From Prorocentrum cordatum (taxonomy: Eukaryota > Sar > Dinophyceae > Prorocentrales > Prorocentraceae), in contig CAUYUJ010020246.1 in NCBI GenBank assembly GCA_963575745.1, positions 124,113-160,974 on the forward strand: a stretch of 36,862 nucleotides of DNA, given 5' to 3'. Shown in pieces: positions 29,543 to 36,862 of this stretch (positions are counted from its first letter, which is position 1; each line of letters starts with the position of its first letter). The position numbers were made by a program, and so were the translations under genes. A model generated the notes under the pieces. The model worked only from the letters and a program-made list of their open reading frames with translations. It was not told the origin of the DNA and did not search any database.

Positions 29543-29835
29543 AGCTTGCAGTGGAGGCCCATGCCAAGAAGCACTCTGCTTGCCTCCAGGGTGCCCTGGG
29601 TTTCTGGGGTTGCGAGGGCTCAGCTATGGAAAGCGTGCCGCTGCCACACCAGAAACACAGTGGAATAAATGAAGTAAGCTGAGTGGCGTATGAGGGGGGC
29701 CCCCTTATATGAGCGTAGCGAAGCGACGCTGCACCATGCATTCACCTCAAGCCAGGTGGATGCACTTGTGATTCAGCCATTGACGTCCTGGGGTCTCAGG
29801 GTTGGCTTTCTTGTGGAGGTCTCTACCGCCTCCTC
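29543..29835 (+). repeat. Dispersed repeat family G, copy 1, with 120-bp insertion
   Basis: CCCATGCCAAGAAGCAC, TGCTTGCCTCCAGGG, CCCTGGGTTTCTGGG and GAAAGCGTG match, in reverse complement, 33800-33990. The text then jumps after CAGTGG (about 29660), resuming at GACGTCCTGGGGTCTCAGGG (29784). The intervening 120 bp is absent from the other copy. Confidence 0.7.
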
Positions 29836-29911
29836 CCTCCTCCCTCCTCCCTCCTCCCTCCTCCCTCCTCCCTCCTCCCTCCTCCCTCCTCCCTCCTCCC
29901 TCCTCCCTCCC
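29827..29911. repeat. (CTCCCTC)n heptamer repeat
   Basis: About a dozen 7-bp units. Because 7 is not divisible by 3, every frame encodes the same cyclic peptide, Ser-Leu-Leu-Pro-Pro-Pro-Ser, on the + strand. Confidence 0.93.
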
Positions 29912-30107
29912 GGATCCACTGCTCCCTGGCCAGGCCCATCCCGAACCCGGGAGCTGTGCACGGCAGGCTCGCGCCGCGTCGGCCGGCGGCGACCCCGCCG
30001 CCGGCGCTCCGTGCGGACCGCCGCCGGCGACCCAGGCGTTGGTCGACTTCGGACGAGCTGACGTTTCTTCCAAAACGCCGATCGCTCGGAGACCAGCGCC
30101 GCGGTGT
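29912..30107. other. GC-rich spacer
   Basis: Open in several frames without recognisable protein. Possible exon, not supported. Confidence 0.3.
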
Positions 30108-30280
30108 CAGTCGGCCACGCGCAGAGGGGGGCAGGGGGAGGGGGGAAGGCTTCTTAGAAGCACCCCTGCTTCTTGGAAGGGGCGGTCCTTACCTGTAGAT
30201 GTAAGGCCGCCGCCTTCTAAGAAGCAGCCTCCTTCTAAGAAGCCTGCCCCCCTCCCTCCACCCCCTTCTGCGCGCCGCGG
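30108..30280. mobile_element. Palindromic family P, copy 2
   Basis: Starts GTCGGCCACGCGCAGAGGGG and ends CCCCCTTCTGCGCGCCGC, which is close to its reverse complement. Inside, GGAAGGCTTCTTAGAAGCA faces CCTTCTAAGAAGCCTGCC around a centre at CTTACCTGTAGATGTAAG. The whole element can fold back on itself. Confidence 0.75.
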
Positions 30281-30685
30281 TGTCAGAGCGTTTCCAAAAC
30301 GTTTCCTAAACGCCGATCGCTTCCGAAAACGCCGATCGCTCAGGGGCTGCACGGTCCCCGCGGGTGCCAGAGGCCAGCGCCGCAGTCGGCACGCCGCGAG
30401 CCTGCCGCACGCGCCCTCCCGGCCACGCCATGGGGGGGTCCTGACGTGTACGCCGCTGGCTGGGCTCCGGACCGGCCTGGCCAGGGAGCAGTGGATGGTG
30501 GGCCTGCTTCGGGGTTGGACAGACCTCCTGCCCTGACACGTCGATTAAGGAATTGGCCGTTTTCGGCTCGCGAGAGGGCGTCGTGGCCGTCATTTTGCGG
30601 GTCCAGGTCCGTCGGTTTCGGTCCCAGGCCGTTTTCACTAAGGGGAGGTTTACTAAAGGGAGGTTTGTCCACCGCCGACTGTTTT
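30281..30685. other. Spacer, no gene seen
   Basis: CGCCGATCGCT words repeat near 30312 and 30331, and AAGGGAGGTTT repeats at 30639 and 30655. No gene. Confidence 0.35.
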
Positions 30686-30913
30686 CCACCACCACCACCA
30701 CCATAAGTTGGAGGGGGGAAGGAGGAGGAGGAGGAGGAGGAGGAGGAGGAGGAGGAGGAGGAGGAGAGGAGGAGGAGGAGGAGAGGATGAGGAGGAGAGG
30801 AGGAGGAGGAGGAGAGGAGGAGGAGGAGGAGGAGGAGGAGGAGGAGGGAGGGGGGAAGGAGGAGGAGGAGGAGGACCCCCTCCCCCCCCAACTGATGGTG
30901 GTGGTGGTGGTGG
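30686..30913. mobile_element. Inverted repeat with GGA microsatellite as loop
   Basis: Left arm 30686-30718: five to six CCA triplets, then TAAGTTGGAGGGGGG. Right arm 30882-30913 is its inverted copy: CCCCCCCCAACTGATGG, then GTG triplets. Between them is about 160 bp of GGA/GAG repeat. The arms differ at about two positions. Confidence 0.72.
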
Positions 30914-30974
30914 ACACGTGCCGCTCTCGCCGCCCCAGGTGTGGCGGCCGTCGCTGCGGGTGTGAGGCGGAGCG

Positions 30975-31315
30975 GCCGCTCGGCCACGCGCAGAGGGCGG
31001 TGCGGGAGGGGGGAAGGGCTTCGCCGAGGCATCCCCCCGCCTCTCAGCAGGCACGGGCGACGGCGAGCACGCCGCCGACGACAACGAGGACGCCGCCGAC
31101 GACGACGACGACGACGAGGACGCCGTCGCCGACGGCGACGCCGACGACGGCGACGCCGACGACGGCGACGCCGACGACGACGAGGGCGGCGACGACGAGG
31201 ACGACGAGGACGACGACGAGGACGACGGCGATGCAGGGCCGGCGCCTCTTGAGAAGCAGGCTCCTTCCAAGAAGCCCTCCCCCCGTCCCCATACACCCCT
31301 TTGTGCGCGCGGCCA
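30975..31315. mobile_element. Palindromic family P, copy 3, loaded with GAC repeat
   Basis: Starts TCGGCCACGCGCAGAGGGCG and ends CCCCTTTGTGCGCGCGGCC. It keeps GGGGAAGGGCTTC and the right-hand GAGAAGCAGGCTCCTTCC and AAGAAGCCCTCC blocks. Its centre is replaced by about 160 bp of GAC/GACGACGCC repeat (31070-31235) that the two sibling copies lack. Confidence 0.72.
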
Positions 31316-31332
31316 AGCCACAGCTGGGGGAG

Positions 31333-31500
31333 CTGAGGTCGGGGGCAAGGATAGGGGGGGGGATGGTTCAGGGGTGGGCGCATCGACGCCCAGTCGCCCA
31401 TTGATCGCCGATCGGGGCCCGACAGCCCGCTCCGCCCAGGGGGTGCGGATTCGCTCACGGGGGCCCATCGCCGATCTATCGGCGATTTCTTGCTGATTCA
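31333..31500 (+). repeat. Dispersed repeat family S, copy 1
   Basis: GAGGTCGGGGGCA, CGCCCATTGATCGCCGAT, GGGCCCGACAGCCC, GTGCGGATTCGCTCACGGGG and ATCGCCGATCTATCGGCGAT match 33643-33800 in order. The last block is itself a palindrome. Confidence 0.82.
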
Positions 31501-31724
31501 AGCTCGTTGCTTCCCCCCCTGAGCTGGCGCCCCCCTTCAACGTTGCCCCTCATGAGGTCCTTCCCAGCGATCCAAGCCTTGCATTTTTTTTCACAACGGG
31601 CGTTTTCCCCCGTTTTCAGGCCCCAGGACCCTCATAGATCGATCCGGCTCGACAGTTGACGCAGGAAGATGGGGTCTAGGGCTCTGGCCGTGATTATTCG
31701 CGATGCTGTTTTTTTTCGCGACGT

Positions 31725-31895
31725 CAGATCTCGGAGGAGTTGGAGTCCGCAATGGTATGAACACATTTTTTCGGAGGTGCGCCCTGACTTCTCCGATTGG
31801 CGCTGGGACCCCCTGGCGGCGCCAGGATCCGCGCGCCAGGGAGTGGGGGTCCAGCACCGATGCAAGAAGCCCGCCCGAACCTCCAACAGTTTGGG
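31725..31895. mobile_element. Family M, diverged copy 3
   Basis: TTTCGGAGGTGCG through GGCGCTGGGACCCC on the left faces GGGGGTCCAGCACCGATGCA and CCCGAACCTCCAACA on the right in inverted order. More diverged than the other copies. Confidence 0.5.
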
Positions 31896-31913
31896 CTCAT
31901 GCCATCTTGTGTT

Positions 31914-32072
31914 CAGGAGGGGCAAGAACAAACAGACGCAATTCATCGTCGATTCCCCAGAAATATTGGGACATATGGGAAGTGGGGGGGAAGGCGCAAA
32001 TCCAGAAAATATGAGAAACTATGAGGGATCCTGGGATTTGTGCTTGCTTACTTGTGTGTCCCAGGGCCCCTT
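31914..32072 (+). repeat. Dispersed repeat family D, copy 3
   Basis: Same ordered landmarks as 9057-9215: CAGGAGGGGCAAGAACA, ATCGTCGATTCCCC, AAGTGGGGGGGAA, AGAAAATATGAGAAACTATG, and GTGTCCCAGGGCCCCTTG. Confidence 0.78.
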
Positions 32073-32214
32073 GATGTTGTTCCTCTACTGCTCCCCTGTG
32101 GGACCCGTCGACCTCGGCAGCACTTCCCTCGAGAGACCGCCGGTACGACCGGGCTCCCCGCATCGCTCGGACGTGCGCATTGTTTCTCGCGGCGAGGACC
32201 GTCGAGGAGCATCC

Positions 32215-33190
32215 CGGAGAGGAGGAGGAGGAGGAGGAGGAGGAGGAGGAGGAGGAGGAGGAGGAGGAGGAGGAGTATGAGGAGGAGGGGAGGTAGAGGA
32301 GGAGGATGAGGAGGATGGAGGAGGGAGGAGGAGGAGGAGATGAGGAGGAGGAGGAGAAGGAGGAGGAGGAGGAGGAGGGGAGGAGGATGAGGAGGAGGAG
32401 AGAGGAGGAGGAGGTCGCGGAGGAGGAGGAGGAGAGAGAGGAGGAGGAGGGAGGAGGAGGAGGAGGTGATGAGGAGGAGGAGAGGAGAGGAGGAGTAGGA
32501 GGAGAGGAGGAGGAGGAGGAGGAAGGAGGAGGAGGAGGAGGAGGAAGAATGAGGATGAGAGGAGCATGAGGAGCAGGAGGGGCGGAAGGAGAGGAGGAGG
32601 GGAGGAGGAGAGGAGGAGGAAGCGAACGGGGGAGAGCAGAGGTGGGAGTCCGAGGCGAGGAGGAGGAGGAGGAGGAGGAGGAGGAGGAGAGGTTGAGGAG
32701 GTAGGAGTAGGAGGAGGGAGGAGGAGGAGGAGGAGGAGGAGGAGGAGGAGGAGGAGGAGCGGAGGCGAGGCGGAGGCGGAGGGCGGAGGGCGGAGGCGAG
32801 GCGGAGGCGGAGGAGGAGGATGATGAGGAGGAGGAGGATGAGGAGGAGGAGGAGGAGAGGAGGAGAGGAGAGGAGGAGATGAGGAGGAGGAGGAGGAAGA
32901 GAACGGGAGGAGGAGTTAGTAACGGAGGAGGAGTAACCGGAGGAGGAGGATGAGGAGGAGGAGGAGGGAGGAGGAGGAGGATGAGGAGGAGGGAGGAGGA
33001 GAGGAGGAGGAGGAGGATGGAGGAGGAGGAGGAGAGGAGGAGAGGAGAGAAGAGGAGGGAGGAGGAGGAGGAGGAGGAGGAAGGAGGAGAAGGAGGAGGA
33101 GGAGGAGGAGGAGGAGAAGGGGATGAGAGGGGAGAGGAGGAGGAGAGGAGGAGGAGGAGGAGGAGGAGTAGGATAGGAGGATAGGAGGAT
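32215..33190. repeat. Kilobase-scale (GGA)n purine tract
   Basis: About 975 bases of GGA/GAG with occasional GAT, GTAGGA and GGCGGA variants, almost without pyrimidines on the + strand. The very long Ser/Pro/Leu frames on the other strand are artefacts. This is the longest purine mirror tract in the window. Confidence 0.95.
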
Positions 33191-33642
33191 AGGGCCGCCC
33201 GAGCGGTGGCGAGGTGTTTTTTTTGTTCGTTCCCTTCGGAGCGGCCGCCCCTCGCCGGCGGGGGGGGCGCAGCCGGCGCAGAGCGCGGGCCCTCCGAGCA
33301 GGGGGATCGACTGCAGAGCAGGGCTGGACCTGGACGGTGTTTTGGCGATTTTTCGTGGGCCGTTTTCGTCTCGACCTCGTTTTGCGGCAGAGGTGGATTG
33401 GAGGCAGAGCGAGGGAAAACAAGCAAAAACACACAACGAAGGCGGAAACACGCCGTTTTGGTTCAGCCCTGCTGCCGAGGTGGTGCCCTCGTGGAATCCA
33501 GGCGAACCATAAACGCACCAAGCCGAAGGCAGCAGAGGGAGTGGACCTCCGAGATGGCGAGGGAGGAGGCCTTCAGGAGCACAGCTCCCCCGTGCTGTGG
33601 CCGGCCGGCGAGGCCGCCGGAGGGCTCGCCGCTGGGGCGGGG
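33191..33642. other. Spacer, no gene called
   Basis: GC-rich and open in places, but without domain or clear coding bias. Confidence 0.3.
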
Positions 33643-33800
33643 CGGAGGTCGGGGGCACCGAGAGGGGGGTAGGCATAGGGGGGGATGCATCGACCCCCAA
33701 TCGCCCATTGATCGCCGATGCGGGCCCGACAGCCCCAGCCTGCACAGGAGGGTGCGGATTCGCTCACGGGGGCCTATCGGCGATGTATCGCCGACTCCAG
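33643..33800 (+). repeat. Dispersed repeat family S, copy 2
   Basis: Parallel to 31333-31500, ending with the palindrome TATCGGCGATGTATCGCCGA. Confidence 0.82.
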
Positions 33801-33995
33801 GTCGATGCATACAGTGGAGGTCAGTCCACAAGAAACCTTCCACAACAAACCCAACCCTGAGACCCCAGGACGTCCACTGTTTTTTTTTGTGTGGGAACGT
33901 CACGCTCTCCATCGCAAAGCCATCGAAACCCAAGAACCCCAGGGCGCCCTGGAGGCAAGCAGGGTGTTTCTTGGCATGGGCCCCCACTGTACTCC
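33801..33995 (-). repeat. Dispersed repeat family G, copy 2 (reverse orientation)
   Basis: Reverse complement of family G at 29543-29835, without the 120-bp insertion: the blocks corresponding to CAGTGG and GACGTCCTGGGGTCTC are directly joined. Confidence 0.72.
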
Positions 33996-34006
33996 CCCCT
34001 GTACGG

Positions 34007-34263
34007 GTTGACCCCAAAAAGGGTCCAGCGACAAGGGGGTGGTGCAATAGATTTGGTGCAATAGATTTGTGGGGTTGCAATGACTTTGGGGCGTGCAACA
34101 CATTCCAGGGCGCAGGTGTATTGCTGGATGTTCGCGTGCAATCCACTTAGTTTGCAATGCAGTGCAGCACAAGTCTCTGGCGCCATACACTTGCAATACA
34201 GTTGCCCCAAATCTATCGCACCACCCCTTTTCAGCTGGACCCCCTTCTGCAGGGGCTCCCAAC
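34007..34263. mobile_element. Foldback element with 36-bp arms
   Basis: Arms 34021-34056 and 34207-34242 are inverted copies (GGGTCCAGC, AAGGGGGTGGTGC, ATAGATTTGG). Weaker matches extend to GTTG/CAAC at the outer ends. TGGTGCAATAGATTT is duplicated in tandem inside the left arm. No clear target duplication and no coding capacity. Confidence 0.68.
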
Positions 34264-34675
34264 TTCGCGCTCCGCGCTGCGCGAAGCGCGACGTGCGAAG
34301 AGCTCCGCGCCCTCGCGCCGCCTCCCGGGGGCGAAGGGAGGAGGCCGAGGAGGCCCCGGCGCCGAGGCTCGCGCCGCGCGAGGCGCGAAGATCACTTCGC
34401 GCCACCCCGAGGGCGCCCCTGCTCGCTCCTGGGTCGCCCGCACCCCGTGCCCGTCCCCCCCCTCGGCGCGGCGCCCCTCGCGAGAGGGAGCCCCGGCGGG
34501 TGTGCCCGCCGCCGAGCCCCCGAAGGGGCCGCCGGTCCGGCGGGAGCGCGCCCCGCGGGCGCCCGAGGCCCTCGCCCCTTGGGCTGCTGAGCCGGGCGGC
34601 CTGCACGGGGCCTCGCGGGGGGCGGGGTGCCCCGAGGGGGGGTCGGACGGGGCCGAGGCGAGGGCAGGTGCGGTC
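34264..34675. other. GC-rich block, no gene called
   Basis: Very GC-rich, rich in CGCGC and GCGAAG words, open in several frames. Possible exon, not supported. Confidence 0.3.
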
Positions 34676-34991
34676 CTCTCCCTCTGCCTCCTCTGCCTCC
34701 TCCTGCTTCTGCTCCTCCTCCCCCTCCTCCTCCCCCTCCTCCTCCCCCTCCTCCTCCTCCTGCTCCTCCCCCTCCCTCCTCCCTCCTCCTCCGCCTCCTC
34801 CTCCTCCTCCCTCCTCCTCCTCCTCCTCCTCCTCACCGTTTTTTTTTCCTCCTCCTCCTCCTCCCCCTCCTCCTCTCCCCCTCCTCCCTCCTCCGCTCCT
34901 CCTCCTCCTCCTCCTCCTCCTCCTCCTTCTCCTCCTCCTCCTCCTCCTCCTCCTCCTCCTCCTCCTCCTCCTCCTCCTCCTCCCTCCTCCA
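34676..34991. repeat. (TCC)n polypyrimidine tract
   Basis: About 315 bases of TCC/CTC repeats with one T-run (34840-34847). Confidence 0.95.
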
Positions 34992-35080
34992 GCTACGAGA
35001 GAAACTGGGACGTACTAGCGAGGAGGGAGGGAGGAGGTCACAGAGGTCAAAGGGGGTGAGGAGGAGGCACTACTACGACC

Positions 35081-36790
35081 CTCCTGGTGCAACTATGTGC
35101 ATGTGGACACAGAGGGCGTGGAAGCTACATGTGGCCAGAGGGTTGAACGTACGCGGCCCTGGCAGGGCACCGACGTGAGGTACACAACATTCGACCAGTA
35201 GTGGCTGCAGTAGACAGGAACACAGCGATCGGCCATGCCACGATATCGGCACACAAGCACGGGAGATGCTACCAGGACAGGTCCAAGTTGGCCCACACCA
35301 TGCAAGAACCCAGGACACTAACATGTATAATGTGTACTCGTCAGGCTCAAACAATAGAGGAGTACCAGGCGCACGTGCGAGAGCATCTCGCGGGGCCCGA
35401 GCAGATCAGAGCAGCCAAAGGTGGTGCGACCCACAGCCTCGAACGCCCTGGGTGATCAGATGGAGTGGAGGTTCAAGCGCCCACCGCCGTCAGGCCCAGA
35501 AAAACTACGACCGCAGAAGCAGGCCAACATCGGCGAGGGCAGCAGCAGCACTCAGGCGAACGTGCCAGGAACCCGAGGGGGAGGACGAGGTCGCGGACCC
35601 CCACGAGGCGGAGGCCATGGCGAGGGAGGAGGAGGAGGAGGAGTACAAGAAGACCTAAGAGACAGTATACGTGCACTACAGCAGCTTGCTCTAGAGAGTG
35701 CTCTGGCTGGCCATCCTCGCGGAAGAATGGGTCCAGGCGCCGATCGAGACGGGCCGCGAGTACGGCAGGAAGGCGAACGCAAAGGGCAAAGGCCACGGAT
35801 ACGGCCCCCCCACACGGCCATGACGCAGCCGCCCTCGTGGAGGGCATCGTAGAGGCGCTCGAGACCAAAATGCAGGACGACGGCCAGGCGATGCAGCACG
35901 TGACGAAGACCCTCGCGGAGCTCGTGGAGCAGCTGGACCAGCCTCGGGGACCGACGTCCGTGGCAGAGGTCTTCCTGCAGCGCAGGGCCCAGGAGGCCTA
36001 CGAGCCCTCGGACGAGGAGATGGAGACGGAGCCGCGCAGAGCCAAGGCCATGTGTGCCATCAACACGCCGCCGTCGTTCAGGGCAGCACTGTGCGAGCAA
36101 CACCAGGCCCAGTCCGAGAGGATCCTAGGCTTGAATGAGGAACATGTTTAAGCAGTCCCTGGGGGTGGCGCTCGCGTTCCTCGGCGCCGAGAAGAGCTGC
36201 TCGGGGGGCCCGAGAACGGGACTAGAGCAGGTGGTGAAAGCCGAGGTCAGCAGGCGCCGACAGTGAGCCAGCCGTGGCCGCCGGAGCAGCTCAGCAGCTC
36301 TCAGCCGCTAGAAATTGCGGGCCCCGCGGGCGCCTCCTCTGCGCCGTCGGGGCGAAGGCCTTTCAGCGACAGGCCCCCTTCAGTCCCGCCGCACAACAGA
36401 GGGATAACCAGCGATGCAGATCAGCAGCGGCCCCGAGCGACACGCGATACTAGGAGACGCAGCGTCGCGATTTGGGGACCACGTGGCCGACCTACTACGC
36501 ATGGCTGCTTACTATCGGGAACAGCGCTCGAGAGGGGGACTATCAGGCCAGGTGGCCACAATGAGAAAATGTCGGACACAGCATCTGCCGACCGAATCTC
36601 ACATCTACGGTCTAACCACCCCCCACTACTACCTCCATCACTAGTAGGCGCATTGACCCCAGTTGCAGGACTCGGCAGACGGCTGCTGGAAACGGGGTCT
36701 CACGACGGCAGTGCGAGTGCGAGAGGACCTGCTACGCACGGTGACCACTATGTGACGACGGCGGGCCGACATCGGTGACGCACCCGACGG
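35081..36790 (+). pseudogene. Frame-broken coding relic with C2H2 zinc finger
   Basis: Coding-like text moves between two + frames. 35201-35452 (frame +2) holds a zinc finger, C-x2-C-x12-H-x3-H, at 35324-35386 (TCIMCTRQAQTIEEYQAHVR). Then frame +3 gives MEWRFKRPPPSGPEKLRPQ, a Gly/Arg-rich stretch and a helix to about 35700. Frame +2 at about 35829-36151 gives VEGIVEALETKMQDDGQAM and helical Glu-rich text. Frame +3 from 36135 gives MFKQSLGVALAFLGAEKSC. Later pieces include ILGDAASRFGDHVADLLRMA at about 36444. Codon use looks coding in each piece. Either several indels have broken one gene, or short introns separate exons; I favour decay. A zinc finger followed by Gly/Arg-rich and coiled segments would suit a gag-like retroelement protein, but no reverse transcriptase is present in the window. 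Confidence 0.45.
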
Positions 36791-36862
36791 GGGGGGGCGC
36801 TGAGGCAGCCGCCGCGGAGCTTCAGGAAATGCCGGAGAAGCCGTGCCAGGACCAATAAACAC

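Noticed and set aside
33452-33465. GCCGTTTTGGTTCA, leader-like
   Set aside because: Only the core is similar, the 5' leader bases are absent, and no coding region follows.
31897-33745. Very long Ser/Pro/Leu frames on the - strand
   Set aside because: They are translations of the 1-kb GGA tract in different frames.
1-36862. tRNA, rRNA and other structured RNA genes
   Set aside because: No tRNA A/B-box pair, rRNA core or spliced-leader gene with its Sm-type downstream part was found on reading both strands by eye; a covariance search would be decisive.

Overview
The window reads as nuclear DNA of a dinoflagellate. The strongest sign is a 19-of-22 match to the dinoflagellate trans-spliced leader at 17339-17360, just upstream of a long intronless gene. 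Other signs are strongly GC-rich DNA, very few genes (both clear ones on the + strand), short introns with GT-AG and possibly GC-AG ends, and a great mass of simple-sequence and foldback repeats. A high-GC core dinoflagellate (Prorocentrum-like) would fit, but the species is inference. Most long open frames are artefacts of triplet repeats (poly-Ser, Pro, Leu, Glu, Val, Ile, Asp runs).

Layout. 0-2.2 kb: a GC-rich possible exon, a TCC tract, small dispersed repeats and an exon-like island. 2.2-5.8 kb: three copies of a roughly 750-bp repeat, a CAT-rich tract, and eight 88-bp repeats arranged as a three-unit higher-order array. 5.8-12.1 kb: purine tracts, an AT-rich island, a 12-bp minisatellite, a GTT tract, a strand-switching TTTGAAAG satellite and a large palindrome. 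12.1-19.5 kb is the gene core: a 1078-residue unknown protein rebuilt from three reading frames by two short introns (12137-15597), then a foldback CTCTTGG array, then an intronless 678-residue Lys-rich protein (17429-19465) behind a relict spliced leader. 19.5-23.9 kb: a pyrimidine-rich trailer, a 243-263-bp tandem array and purine-rich DNA. 23.9-34.3 kb: a graveyard of small inverted-repeat elements, several nested, some with clear target duplications and some loaded with triplet microsatellites, mixed with GC-rich exon-like islands. 34.7-35.0 kb: a TCC tract. 35.1-36.8 kb: a frame-broken coding relic with a C2H2 zinc finger.

The two main proteins cannot be assigned a pathway from sequence alone. 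The 678-residue gene appears to have been written back into the genome from a mature mRNA. The 1078-residue gene has a degraded leader-like sequence beside its start, and a Cys/His motif that faintly recalls cut-and-paste transposases. The most unusual content is the population of short palindromic elements: one family has an 8-bp target duplication in two copies, one insertion is proven by an empty sibling copy, and in others a triplet microsatellite occupies the loop between inverted arms.
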